Of a DNA stretch of 64,000 bases, positions 1 through 12,122 are shown in pieces; positions within the stretch are counted from its first letter, which is position 1, and each line of letters begins with the position of its first letter. Position numbers and translations under genes: made by a program. Source of the stretch: Calvatia gigantea (Eukaryota; Basidiomycota; Agaricomycetes; Agaricales; Lycoperdaceae); assembly GCA_025093985.1 (NCBI GenBank), contig JACAAK010000004.1, forward strand, positions 4,304,175-4,368,174, read 5' to 3'. The notes beneath the pieces were generated by a model that made no database searches, was not told where the DNA came from, and saw only the letters and a program-made list of their open reading frames with translations.

Positions 1-30
1 GGCTGAATTGTGGGTATCATGTTCTTGGTA

Positions 31-806
31 TCAGGACTTGTGTGCTATCCACGCATTCTGCTGACGCAATAAAATGATGATTTCATTAAGGCATAGGGTG
101 TTCTCTTCAAGTGTGGTCATGAATCGGTTGAGATGTTGTGCGAGGACATGGGGATTCGAGACCTTGGCGCTTCCACCTGCCAGCTCACACTTTCGCTTGC
201 CCTTGACACAAGTTGCGCATTTGGTGGTAACCTGGCTAAGGACTTCTCAGCTTAATATTCAACAGGAAGAGGCCGCACTTACTTGGAGTGGGTCTGTCCG
301 GGTTGACACCTGATACCCATGTTGATGCAGTGCTTGCAGAGGTTGTCCCCACCCATGGGAACACGCAACTGCAGCTGAACCTCCTCCTCTTCCTCCTTGT
401 CCAACAACCCTGGCACATCATCCTCTTCATCCGAATCCTCCACCCTTGGCCATTTCCTCAATCGGCTGGGACCTGCTACCAGTTCCTCTTGGGCCTTCCC
501 CTTCCTACGTCGTCATTCCTCCACGTTCTCCTCCTCTTGCTCCTCCCTTTTCTTACGTGCTGCCTCCTCAAGCCGCTTCTTCCACTTGTCACATTTCTTC
601 GCCTCCTCTCGTTTCCTCTCCTCATCACACCTCTTCTTCTCCTCCTCTTCATGCTTCTCCCTATCTGCTCTTTCTTTGGCTTCAGCGGCGGCGAGGTCCG
701 CAATCAACCTGCACTCATCCTCTTTCTCCTGCTCACACTGAAGTCTGGCGCATTCACGTTTCTCCTCAAGTTCGGCTTGTAGTTGGGCAGCGGTCTTGGG
801 AGGCAT
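31..806 (-). pseudogene. Charged coiled-coil / Cys-cluster protein, one in-frame stop
   Basis: Reads leftward from ATG at 806. Residues 1-97 are very rich in Glu, Lys and Arg and look like a long helix or coiled coil. The frame then meets TGA at 513-515 and continues open straight after it, through an acidic stretch to a Cys cluster (CKHCINMGIRC). A likely 47-nt intron (236-282, donor GTAAGT, acceptor TTAG) leads to a second cluster (CATCVKGKRKC) and a C-terminal helix ending at TGA 31-33. The paired Cys clusters resemble a lineage-specific fungal family often found beside transposons; this is memory of the pattern, not a search. The TGA is explained by one C-to-T change in an Arg CGA codon. 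Function unknown; possibly nucleic-acid binding. It is antisense to the LTR-like sequence that follows. Confidence 0.6.
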
Positions 807-943
807 GGTGGTAGTAGGAGGTCAAGAGGCAATCAAAGGAAAATTTTTCAAAAGTGTGGATCTTATGCCCACATCAAATTTTTCAACTCCATTTCCCATG
901 ATACCTTCATGGCCTCAAGGGCTCAGCCCTAAGGGGGAAATAC

Positions 944-1559
944 TGTCACAACCTGTACATGCGCTCACCTGCTTCACCCGCTCTTACCTGGACTATACTT
1001 TATATTTTATTTACCATTCGCTCTCACCCACTCTCCCCTGTCTCCCCCACTCTCCATTCTTACTATTATGTCTGACGTTAATTTCCGATTATCCTCCTTG
1101 TACATTTCTCCAGTCATCATACCTACTCCCATTTCCCTTGCAATCCCTTTTACCATTCATATCGTTCCTGTTTCACCTTATTCCTTTTAGCTAGTTGCAT
1201 TCCCAGTGTTTTTATCTAGTGGCCATACCTGGCCTGCACCTGAAGTCATAGTAGTTTCCTTTTGTAGAACCATACTTCCTCACATATATAAACCGTAGCT
1301 ACTTCACCTGTAATCCTCAGTCTGAAATCTACTTAGCGACATGCTACTTCTATTCTACCTCTGTCTCTGTCTCTGTCTCCGCCTCTGACTCTGTCCTTGT
1401 CCCTTATTCTGAAGTTAGGACCACTTGTTGGCAGGAGGGTGCAACACATACGCTGAAGCCATGGTCCTCCCGAGTTCGCCCGCTTCGTCCATCTTCGTCC
1501 ACATCCACGCATCATCCCAGGTGTCTAGACTCCGGTCGTCTCACCCATGTGACCTGCAC
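944..1559 (+). repeat. LTR-like sequence of an LTR retroelement
   Basis: A purine run (AAGGGGGAAATA, about 931-942) is followed by TGTCACAACC, as a polypurine tract followed by the start of a 3' LTR. A TATA-like box (TATATAAA) lies at 1285-1292. The right edge is inferred from where recognisable Gypsy gag coding starts (about 1557); GTGACC near 1549 loosely mirrors the start. The matching 5' LTR would lie left of the window and was not seen. If correct, this element inserted into the Gypsy gag gene and its body includes the antisense gene at 31-806. Confidence 0.45.
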
Positions 1560-2350
1560 TTAACAATGAAGCCCAGATTCTATGGGTGTTGTTGTATATG
1601 AAAAGCAGCTGAGTGGCCAAGTAGGCCAAGAACATAATGCATTGGGAAGAGCAACACCCAGGGCAAACCCAATTCCTTGACTGAAAGGATTTTTCCATGG
1701 AGTTCCACAAGGACTTCTTTCCTGTGGACATGGAAGCTGCTACAGTCAACATCTTGGAAGGCACAGGGTACCACCAGGGCAACTGGAGTGTCGATGACTA
1801 TCTCGATGACTTCTGCAACCTCATTTCACACTCAGAGTACACTGATCTAAAGGTGGTAGTTGTGAAATTCCAGCAAGGACTTCAGCTGACAATCTAGAAT
1901 GTGATAGCCACCATAATCTCAGAATGCCCCTGGGACAATGACATAGAAGGTTGGTATGCTGCAGCCCAATGCATTGAACAGGTGAGAGCTGCCAATAATG
2001 CCTTCCAAGCCACTATCTGCTCTGACCTGACATTCTTGAAAGCCAAACCCCTCTGTTCCCTCCCACTTCCACTGGTCACTGCTCCACCTCCACCCATTCA
2101 ACCCACACCATCTCCCAGCACTCCTACACCCATGGAGGTAGACACCTCTTGCCAACCTGCTCCACTCCCACCCACCTACTACCATTGTAAGAAGGTTGGG
2201 CACATTAAATCTGAATGCCCTTTCAGACATGATGTCTGCCACCTGACTATAGAGGAGGAAGATGACCTCCTAATGAGACTCCTAGCCAAGAAGGATGTGA
2301 GAGAAGCAGCAGACTCAGCTCAAGCAGCTGAGGAAGTGGATTTTCTGTAG
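1557..2350 (+). pseudogene. Gypsy gag (capsid plus zinc-knuckle remnant)
   Basis: A retrotransposon gag domain can be followed from about 1571 (ILWVLLYMKS) through WEEQHPGQTQF and QGNWSVDDYLDDF to FQQGLQL at about 1890. Stops interrupt it at several points, including TAG at 1895-1897 where Gln CAG is expected. After a Pro-rich linker (2085-2165) there is a CCHC-like knuckle, YHCKKVGHIKSEC (about 2183-2218), in which the first Cys is Tyr, so metal binding is probably lost. The N-terminus is missing. In a working element this protein packages the element RNA. Confidence 0.8.
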
Positions 2351-2358
2351 AACAGCAA

Positions 2359-5357
2359 GTGGAATGTGCACCCTTGCTACAAAGTGTAAATAGATTCAGT
2401 GTGCTACCAATAGATGAAATAGACAACTCTTTGCTTTCACCCATACCTGAACCAAAAGCCACACCACAGAAAACCCCTTCAATACCTCACCATCCTAAAT
2501 GGGAAAAATGCCTGTCACTCAAACCTGTCATAGCCATGCTTGACCAACATGGGACCTCACTTATGCTACAAGTGGAACTAGAGACTACAGACACAGCAGA
2601 ATGCCATAGTGTATGTGCTCTCATGGACAGCTGTGCAACCAGCTCTTTTATTGACTGAGACTACATGCAGACCAACAAACTCAACACCCATACACTCTCT
2701 CACCTACTTGCAGTCTACAATGTTGATGGATTGGAAAATGAGGCTGGTCAGATAATGGAAGTCATAGACATCATCCTTTACTACTGCAACCACTCAGAAT
2801 GCTTCCTGCTCACAGTTACTGGACTTGGCCACCAAGACTTGCTTCTTGGATATACTTGGCTCAAACTACACAACCCTGACATCAACTGGCAGACCAGTGA
2901 AGTCCAAATGTCCCAATGCCCATCCAAGTATAAAGAGTGCAAGGTCAAAGCTAAAGCTGAGGCCCATACCCACCATCTCCAAACCTGCTGCATCTGTGCC
3001 TGCACTCTGGGCTCCTTCCCTGCCTGTGTAGAAGAAGTGGAAGAAGTGGATGATTCACCTGCCCTGCCATCTGCTCCCACTGATCTCTATGACGACAATG
3101 ACTGAATCTTTGCTATCAATCTCCTCCCATGTCCAGGAGAAATTCATACAATGGGTACCATGTCCCAATAGCTGGCTGAGGCCTTCCACCACAACTCCCA
3201 GTCACCTGACTCACCCACTGGGTTTAGGGAAATCATTCTCTTCTATCTTCATGACTTCAAAGCCATATTCACCAAGGAGTCCTTCAACACACTGCCAGAG
3301 CATTGACCATAGGACCACATAGTTGAGCTCATCCCAGACACTGATCTGAAGGGCTGTAAGGTATATCCACTCTCACCCACTGAGCAGTTGCAGTTGGACG
3401 ACTTCATCCAGGAAAACCTCTCATCTGATCGCATCTGCCCCTCCAAATCCCCCATGGCCTTGCCTGTCTTCTTCATCAAGAAGAAGGATGGATCCCTCTG
3501 TCTCATCCAGAACTACCATGCTCTCAACACCATTACAGTGAAGAACAAGTACCCTCTCCTGCTCATATCTAAACTCATTGCACAGCTTCATGGAGCCAAG
3601 TACTTTACTAAATTGGATGTTCAATGGGGATTCAACAATGTGCAGATTAAACTGGGTGATGAGTAGAAGGCTGCATTCCAGATGAATCACAGATTATTTA
3701 AGCTGCTGGTCATGTTCTTTGGCCTCACCAATAGCCCAGCCACCTTCCAAACCATGATAAACAATATTTTCCATGAGCTCATCATGGAGGGCATTGTTGT
3801 GGTATATATGGACAACATACTGATCTTCATGAAGATGATTGAAAAGCATCAAAAGGTCACCCACCAGGTCTTGCAAATTCTTGAATGGCACTAGCTTTTC
3901 CTTAAACCTGAAAAGTGTGAGTTCGAGAAGACCCACATCAAGTATCTTGGCCTCATCATATTGGAGAACAGTGTAGAGATGGACCTGGTCAAGGTCACAG
4001 GGGTATGAGAATGGCCTGCTCTGGCCAATGTGGGGGAAACACAAGCATTCCTGAGGTTTGTCAACTTCTACCACTAGTTCATCTGTGACTTCTCCCATAT
4101 AGCCCGCCCCCTCTTCGACCTCACTAAGGCAGATACCAAGTGGAAATGGGGTATTGTGGAAGAAATGGCTTTCCAAGCACTTAAGGACACAGTTACCTCC
4201 TCCCCAGTTCTCCTCTCACTCCATGACTCTGCTCCCTTCTGCATCGAAGCAGACAGCTCAGACTCTGCAATGGATGTGGTTCTCTCTTAGAAGGTAGCAG
4301 ACTCGGACCAGTGGCATCCAGTGGCATTCTACTTGAAATCCCTCTCTGCAGTTGAACAAAATTATGAGATCCACAACAAGAAAATGCTGGCAATCATCTG
4401 TGCACTAGAAGAATGGAGACACTTCCTCAAAGGTGCATGCTACCAAATTGAGATCTGGATAGACCATAAAAACCTAGAGTACTTTATGTCCACCAAGAAA
4501 CTCAACTGTTGCCAAGCCCACTGGTCTCTTGTACTCTCCCACTTTGATTTCCACTTGTACCATTATCTCAGCTGAACTATGGGGAAACCCAATGCACTGT
4601 CCCATAGAGCCAACCATGGCACAGGAGCCCACAACAATGAGAACATCACCCGCCTTTCTAACAGACTCTTTGCCATTTGTGTACTCAAAGGGATTTTGAT
4701 GGAAGGAGAGGAGCAGCTCCTGTTGAAGGATATCCACTCTGGAAACTGCATGGGTAAACAAGAGGAGACAGTTACTAAAGCTGCACAGGAACTCAAGCAG
4801 TCATCCACCAAGACTATGAGGAGTGCAGAATGGACAGAGCAGGATGGTCTACTCCTATTCCAAGGGAAGATCTATGTCCCAATAGGCTCTGATCTTAGAC
4901 AGAGGATAGTAGCTCTCCACTATGAAATGAAGATTGCCAGACATGCTAGGCAATGGAAAATGCTAGAACTCATCTTCCATAGCTACTGGTAGCCCTAGAT
5001 GGCTTGATACATTGGTCAGTATGTCTCCACCTGTAATCTCTACATGTGTACCAAGCCTATCTGCTGTTCCCCACAAGGAGAACTCCACCCACTCCCCATC
5101 CCTGAAGCCCACTGGGACACGCTCAGTGTAGATTTTGTGGTCGAACTCCTGGAATCCACAGAGTATGACACTGTCATGACAGTAGTGGACTCTGTTTCTA
5201 AATGAGCCTACTTCATCCCTACCCACACCACTGTCTCAGCTGAAGGTGCAGTATGGCTCTTCCTCCACAATGTCTGGAAACTCCATGGACTTCCCAATGC
5301 TGTTGTTTTGGACTGCAGACCACAGTTCATTGCTGCATTTATGAAAGAGCTTTACTA
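2359..5357 (+). pseudogene. Gypsy pol: protease, RT, RNase H, N-terminal part of integrase
   Basis: Protease motif at about 2626-2655 (MDSCATSSFID; the family reads DSGA, so the catalytic Gly is Cys). RT spans about 3380-3890, with FIKKKDGSLCLI, YFTKLDVQWGFNNV, FGLTNSPATFQ and VVYMDNILIF, where the second Asp of the YxDD box is Asn. RNase H is at about 4230-4575 (FCIEADSSDSAM; AFYLKSLSAVEQNYEIH). Integrase starts near 4900, with a core around DTLSVDFVVELLES and GLPNAVVLDCRPQF, and is cut at 5357 by an inserted element. Stops include TAG at 3664-3666 and TAG at 4288-4290. Two active sites are mutated as well as the frame being broken. Confidence 0.85.
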
Positions 5358-5901
5358 TGTTGAATCTCGCTCTGTACCACTACGTTGGTTCAGTCTATTT
5401 ATAGCTGAAATGGGGTTCAAGTATTTCACCTTCAGAGGGTCGATAATAACGGACCATCATAGACTATGTACGCAGTAGTTGTACCGCCCTTCTGGTAGTC
5501 AGTTATACACTCTGCATGGAACCTTCTAGTACATGTGTCGTACACAGTATGCTCCAATTATGCTACTGGTAGTTAGACCTCACCCATATAAGGGTTTAGA
5601 GTACACAGACCAGGGATATTAGTATATATACCCTATGTAGCATTGTAGTATGTATGCCTCTTGGCTATGCCCTTTGGCGTAAGACTATATGTCTTCTCTC
5701 CTCTATGCTAGCTTCTCTAAGCATTGCTTCCCTTCTCCTTAAGACTCTCTGAGTATGCTGGTATAAGCAGGACTATTGCCGCTACCATGCATCTCTCCTA
5801 CTAGACCATCTCCCGGATGAATACGACTACCCTCCACCGCTGACGCCTATACGCTTAGGTAGTGTGAACTTATATTGGGATGTCTACTCGTTCTCTCAAC
5901 A
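5358..5901 (+). repeat. 5' LTR of the inserted element
   Basis: 544 bp, TG...CA ends with a 6-bp terminal inverted repeat (TGTTGA/TCAACA). Collinear without gaps with the LTR at 11579-12122; a base-by-base reading gives 24 differences, all transitions. Contains the short palindromic GTATATATAC near 5620 as a possible promoter element. Confidence 0.85.
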
Positions 5902-5916
5902 GGTTATGGGCCCCGA
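5902..5916 (+). other. Primer-binding site, half-tRNA type
   Basis: GGTTATGGGCCCCGA directly abuts the LTR. Its first 12 bases match the complement of the initiator-Met tRNA anticodon arm with one A-to-G mismatch, the primer mode known for Ty1/Copia elements. This is the main reason for calling the element copia-like. Confidence 0.55.
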
Positions 5917-8900
5917 CTGCTGCTCACTCGGACCATGTTAGCAACGCTGGTAGAGGTTGAGGAGGCTATGGTCGCTTTCAACCTGGGAGACAGTGGTGCC
6001 TTTGGTCCACTTGATACCCTATCTAACCCATGTTGTGAACGCGTGCACTACACACAGCAGTCCTACATGATGCCGACATGTTGTTACCCGTTCTTGGTTT
6101 TTGATCTGGCAAACCGTCATCTCTGGTCTGGTTTGACTGCTTTAGGTCCACTCCCCATTCTGGGTTGCAGCAGAACTGTTCCGCTCTGGTTGCTCCACCT
6201 CTGTTCTGGTATTCTCACTCTGATCGATGACGACACTTTGGGCTTTCTGGGATTCTCTTCAGATCCACCTCAGTAATTTACTATATGATGTATTATCTAC
6301 GCTGAGCATTATGCTCTGCTTTGCTGGTTAATTAGCTGGTCTTCGTGACCACAATAAAACCGCAGTGTCAGGCAAATTATAAGTCTTGTGTTCTTGTGTT
6401 CCAAGTCGATTGGGCAAGTCCCGCCTTGATTCAAAACACACCACGAGCATATACCTGAGCTATTTGACTCACTTAAGCTGGCAGTTATAAGCTGCTAAGG
6501 CCTGCTTAATTAAATAAAGCAGGGATATAGAAAATATCTTTGAGAAGTCCACTATTGGTTCCTTTACTCTAAGCTTTAATGCTTTACCCCTTCTATGTCT
6601 ATTCAACTACTGCTTTATTCTTTCTATGGATAGCTCATGCGCTTTAAGCGCTTTATGCCATGCTAAGGCAGTGGGCTACTACATTTGCAGCGCTTATGCT
6701 GGTATGGTAGACAGTGGCCGCAAGGCTAGCAGCATCAATAATACCATGGCATTATGCCAATAGCAGCAGCACTTGCAGCATTTGCAAAAATATCCAAAGA
6801 AGATAGCAAGGAGAAGAACGCTAAATGCATCCTTGCAGCAGGAAAATAAGGGGAGAAGGATAATGAGCTGGTAATACTGCCATTATGTTGTTTCAGGAAA
6901 TACTTCGGAATACAGTTAAATATGCCGCTGGCTTGAGCGATTGCCGCCATATACTATTTCTCTTATAGAGGAGCCGCGTTGTTTTATATCGCGCCCTGCT
7001 TCCAGCATCAATGTTACTTCACTTGTGTTAAGCGCATGTTCATGCACCCAAGTTTGAAGACCTGTTCAAGTCAGAGCATGGACAAGCACATTAAAATGCT
7101 TTGTCCACCAACTACAGGAATAACAATGATTGCTTCAAGGAAGTTTGACTTTATGGAAGTTGCCGTCCACGATTAGGACTAGAGCGCACCATTTAGCAAC
7201 TATAATTGAGAAAGAGGATGAGTATAGCACCATACGATGCAATATGCCAACGAATTCCTTAAGGAATCCTTTAGACCGCTCTTTATGGAGCTTGGCACTG
7301 GAGGAGTTCTTGAGTCGCCATCTTCGGATGTCACTGACCTTGATACCAATGGAAGGATATATGGTAGTACTTTCGACTTCATACTCCTTGATAAATGCTA
7401 CGAATAACAGTGTGCCGCATGAGATGTAAGCGCAGGCTATAAATCCTTTTCCACGCAACAAGTGAGAAATCCTTATGGATCATATGAAGATGATAGCGGG
7501 AGCATGTTGCTCTATTCACTTGAGAAGAATATCCTTTCAAGGATCTCATGAATCGCATCATTACAAAGAAAGGAAATTACGACACGTCTAGGAATTAGCA
7601 GAATAGCTCCCAACATATAACGGTTGAGCTTCAGCACTGTATCACCAGATTTAATTCTTAGACCTCACCGCTTTACATTAGGCTTGAGGCAAGAAACTGG
7701 GATCCCTCGGGAAAGACAAGTCTGAGCTGCTTTAATATTCCAGCATTAGTCTATGACATTAGGGATAAAGATTTGTAGCGCCACATTTGTGTGTGGCCGA
7801 TCTATATCGAGAAATCTTATAACGAATGTCCTCGAGTGTAAAAGCTTTTGAGGCAATCGTTAAAGGTCACTGCCTTTGCAGTAAGTCATGCAGAGCCGTT
7901 TTCATTCACCCAATCTCATCGTTGTACACGAACTTGCATTACAAGCAAGGAGATGAATGGTTGTTGAACATTACGCCTACTAGACTATATCATTTGACAT
8001 CATCAAACAGAACTTCCCATGATTATGCCTTTTCCACTCGTCTTTTACGACTTGTTGAAATGTTGCATTATTTCATTGCCGCTCTGGATTATTTCACAAG
8101 GGAAATTGCATCAGTACCTTTATCCAGAATTCTTTATACAAATATCCTCGTCCTTGAGCGTAATACTCGGACTTGATGGAATTGCTAGTCGTCTATTATG
8201 ACACTACTCTATGACCTCTTATCTCATGATGATAGTTGTCCTCCTTCGAAAGAAGTCATGAGGCTCTAAGATTCATTAGAGAAACCTCTACAGTATAGCT
8301 GACAATGGCCAATGTTGCAACTGATTATGGAGGAGAGTTTGTCTAAACAAAAGCAATAGCAAAACATTTGTGGCATGAATAACCCACTAAAAACCTCCTA
8401 CTCCCAATGCTTTTGCAATGGTTGATGTAGAGAGACTGATCCACACTACACTTTGAGAGCCTAAAAGCTTTATGGCAACAGGAATGTCTTACCCGTCTCA
8501 GTGATAGTTTAGCGTTGACTAGAGCGTAACGCACCAGTCCAAGCATTTATAGTGGAAGACACTTAATTATGTAAATCAAGGGATAAACCATTAATTTGGT
8601 TCTGTACTGTGGGTTTGGCTTCGCGGTGCATCAGTTAACATGATGACCACCCAAACATGATTGCTTATTTGAGATATAACATACCTCAATCAATTGATCA
8701 ACAAGAACTTTTGAAGTTCAAGCGGCACACAGAAAGGCTTAACATTCTATGAACAATCCACATTTGGATGCCTTATTCGATGAGGGAATATACCCTTAAA
8801 CGTCATGATTCAGCAACTGGATAGCAGTAAACCAGTTCATTTGCAAAGAAGAGAGCAAAACCTGCATGAAGTAAGAGATAGCAATTTCTTTATCTGCCAT

Positions 8901-11565
8901 CTTTTAATGTCGCAGGATATATTCCATTACATTCCACAATCACCTCCTGATTCCTTTCCATTTCCATTCAAGAAATCTCCACCTACTATGTCCTACGTCT
9001 TATGCTGACATATTCACCAATTTGATGCATAATATGCGCATCCTTTACAGGATATCTACTGCTTTTGACACACCACACTTCTGTGTCGCCACTTAAGTGG
9101 AACGACCATTGTGAAGGAGTTATAGAATAAAATGCTGGTTGATAATGCATTGCACAATTGAACCTGACTAGGAAAGACCGCATTATTCATTACGCGGGTC
9201 ACCTACAGGTAGACTATAATGGATTAGGCATTCAATTTCAAGAAGAACTCATTTGGACTCACTGACTAGAGTTGGACAAGCATAAGACTTGCTACATGTT
9301 CACACTAGCATCTACCAGAAAAGCGCAATAGCTCGGATATATCATCCTAAAAATATGTGATGGTTATACCTCCATATGAGCTTTCGCCTCACATAGCTTA
9401 ACAAACTTGCGAGAAAATTCTTTTTATTTCTGGAATTGCATTGATAATGATCCGCCATTAACAATGCGTGTTGACATTTAAATCAAAATACTCGTCGCTG
9501 AGGGAGGAGTACAGTAAAACAAGTTCTTAATTGCTGGTAAATAACCACATATGATTAAAGCTTTCAATAGCTACACTTCGCTGGTCCGTCTTAATTGATG
9601 AGTGCCGTGGTGGTTCGTAACATGATAAACACTCTCTAAGCCCTAAAAAGCGATATGATTGAGTAACATGTGTTAGGAAACTTAACATGCTGAAAAGCAT
9701 GGAGGAGAACAACAGATACAAGTATCCTTACTCCAAATCCGATGACCGCCTTATCCTGCGCTTAACAGCAAAGGAACTTTACTAAGTTGAAGGCATCGCT
9801 TTTGTGATTCAATTCTTCAGTTATCCACGCATGTGAGAAATGCTTAGCGTTGATGACAAAACTGCTTTTGCAGACTGGATGAGAAGATACACTGGAATAA
9901 TCTGATGAGCTTCGGCTTACCAGATAAGAAGAGAGTTTGAATGACACCAGACGAGCACTATATGTGTTACATGGAAGGAATCTTCAATCCTTGATTGAGC
10001 AGGACTTTAATCCGCCTTCATGAGATTACACTGGATTTTATCCGTATTTTCCAAAACCACTTCGTCAACCTCGCCTTGGCAATAAAGTCTAATGGCCTTG
10101 CAACTAGCCGGCTCGAGTGATTGCCACAATATGATACCGATTCCTACATCATTGCGAGCCCTCCTCTTTGGAGTCGATGGGGAAAACACAAAGGATATGA
10201 TATTCCTTTCTGCCTTCATACGAAGACACCCGGATAAAAATATTAGGTTTAGAAATATTCCTTTCCGCCACAGTCACTGGAAAAATATATTCATAGGACT
10301 TTCAATTGTTCCTATTGCCTCTCACGAGTCGCTGATAAAACAAATGGGGAGTTATCCCCACCGACGTCTCATGACAAGCGTCTTAGGCAAAAATAACATT
10401 AGGAAATTATTCCTTCCTCCTCTAGCGAGTTGTAGGAGAAAATATTATAAGGTTTACACTTTTACCTTTCCACCTCTTATGAGTTGTTGGACAAAATAAA
10501 TCAGGAACATATTCCTTCATACTCATTCAAGAGTTGACTGTAAAAATATGGCAGGAACTTATTCCTTTCACAAGATAAAAATAAGATAGGGTCTAACAAT
10601 CCTTTCTCTCTTTCACGAGATTGAGAAAAAAAACTTCATAGGTTTTGAATGTAACCTTCCGCCTCTTCGTGAGTCTACAGTAAAACATCTACATGGAATT
10701 TATCCATCTGCCTCGAATTGAGAGTCTGGAAAAATATACAGGGTCAATTTCAAGATCCTTCCACCTCTCCGGAGTTGTATGGAAAAACAAATAAGGGACT
10801 TAATCGTTCCTCCCTCCTTTTCGGAGTTGATGGGAAACAACAAAAAAAGTGTGTATGCATTCCTTGGGACTGAATCCTTAATCCACATCAGCTGAAATGC
10901 CTTTTGCATGGAGGAAAATTGCATGAGACCACTTCCATTTGCGAATCCATTAATTTGGAATTTGTTCGAGTTAAATCAGAACAAGGCTTGTAGCATCATT
11001 GCTTCGCCGGCTCGTAGAACTGCCACGGCTGATTGATCTACATAACCACAAAGTGACGGCCTTAGTTACGCTGGCTTAATATTGCCACTTTCCTGATCTC
11101 ACAATAAATCGCATGCTGGAATAGCGACCAGTGATTTATCACTTAGGATTTCGCATCAGCAAAATGGTTTTTGTATTTCGCACCTATGCAGAAAAACAGA
11201 CTTGTTGAACGCTTCGAAAGAATTGCTGTTTACAATTTCTGGAGGAGCCTTTTTAGGCTTTCCTACTCCTACTCTTCGATGAAAGTCACAGCGAGTTAGT
11301 TGCGGGAGTTTAAAGTGAGTTAAAGGACATTTGATAGCTCAAAGCAATTGTCATTGTGTCCTTTATGGCCATCATAGCAAACGCTAGCATTAATTCCTCT
11401 CTGCTACAGGCTTTTTTCCAACTTTCAAAAGCTGGTTAAATCCACATGACTGTTGATGACTCTGACATTTGATGTTCGGCTCTGCCGCTCTTTTGTTGAA
11501 GATTCCAATGTCTAAGTCTGGTTTCAATACCGCTAGATTATTGAAGCATTAATCTTCCCCTCTTC
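5917..11565 (+). other. Element interior without recognisable genes
   Basis: No ORF here carries a recognisable gag, integrase, RT or RNase H motif on either strand. The longest ORFs (5875-6276 and 7826-8176 on plus, 7135-7461 on minus) show no family resemblance, and the first starts inside the LTR. A lone SYADIFT-like string at about 8997 recalls the Copia C-terminus but is 2.5 kb from the LTR and isolated. A degenerate tandem repeat occupies the right part (10157-10880). Confidence 0.5.
10157..10880 (+). repeat. Degenerate tandem repeat, period about 50-54 bp
   Basis: Repeated pattern: a T/C-rich run (CCTTCCNCCTCT), a GAGT(T/C)G block, GGAAAAATA, then AGG..TT.ATTCCTT. Anchor GAGT-type blocks near 10429, 10483, 10532, 10670, 10721, 10771 and 10825 give spacings of 49-54 bp; earlier units are weaker. 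Roughly 12-14 units. Confidence 0.6.
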
Positions 11566-11578
11566 AAGTGAGGAGGAG
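11566..11578 (+). other. Polypurine tract before the 3' LTR
   Basis: AAGTGAGGAGGAG lies immediately before TGTTGAATC of the right LTR, the usual plus-strand priming site of LTR elements. Confidence 0.7.
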
Positions 11579-12122
11579 TGTTGAATCTTGCTCCGTACCA
11601 CTACGTTGGTTCAGTCTATTTATAGCTGAAACAGGGTTTGAGTATTTCACCTTCAGAGGGTCGATAATAACAGACCATCACAGACTACGTATGCAGTAGT
11701 TGTACTGCCCTTCTGGTAGTTGGTTATACACTCTGCATGGAACCTTCTAGTACATGTGTTGTACACAGTATGCTCCAATTATGCTACTGGTAGTTAGACC
11801 TCACCCGTATAAGGGTTTAGAGTGCACAGACCAGGGATATTAGTATATATACCCTATGTAGCATTGTAGTATGTATGCCTCTTGGCTATGCCCTTTGGCG
11901 TAAGACTATATGTCTTCTCTCCTCTATGCTAGCTTCTCTAAGCATTGCTTCCCTTCTCCTCAAGACTCTCTGAGTACGCTGGTATAAGCAGGACTATTGC
12001 CGCTACCATGCATCTCTCCTACTGGACCGTCTCCTGGATGAATACAACTACCCTCCACTGCTGACGCCTACACGCTTAGGTAGTGTGAACTTATATTGGG
12101 ATGTCTACTCGTTCTCTCAACA
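11579..12122 (+). repeat. 3' LTR of the inserted element
   Basis: 544 bp, same ends as the left LTR. Differences are scattered and all transitions, about 4.4 percent. The flank 12123-12127 (TACTG) is the right target-site copy. Confidence 0.85.

Larger units (their letters stand above)
5358..12122 (+). mobile_element. LTR retroelement (copia-like signals) inserted in the Gypsy integrase
   Basis: Two 544-bp direct repeats (5358-5901 and 11579-12122) begin TGTTGA and end TCAACA. They are flanked by TACTA and TACTG, a 5-bp target duplication with one transition. The left LTR is followed at once by a sequence matching the complement of an initiator-Met tRNA internal fragment (GGTTATGGGCCC, one mismatch), a primer site typical of Ty1/Copia elements. 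The right LTR is preceded by a polypurine tract. The 5.7-kb interior shows no recognisable gag or pol domain. It may be a large non-autonomous derivative or a very decayed Copia. Confidence 0.8.

Noticed and set aside
1..45. TTGGTATCAGGAC near position 24 as a primer-binding site, making 1-20 the end of a 5' LTR
   Set aside because: The sequence before it does not match the end of the LTR-like sequence at 944-1559, so no LTR pair can be shown.
5875..6276. 133-codon plus ORF as a gag gene of the inserted LTR element
   Set aside because: It starts inside the LTR, has no gag or zinc-knuckle motif and looks like chance coding.
8987..9030. SYADIFT-like string as the Copia RNase H C-terminus
   Set aside because: Isolated, with no RT or RNase H motif before it, and 2.5 kb from the 3' LTR instead of next to it.
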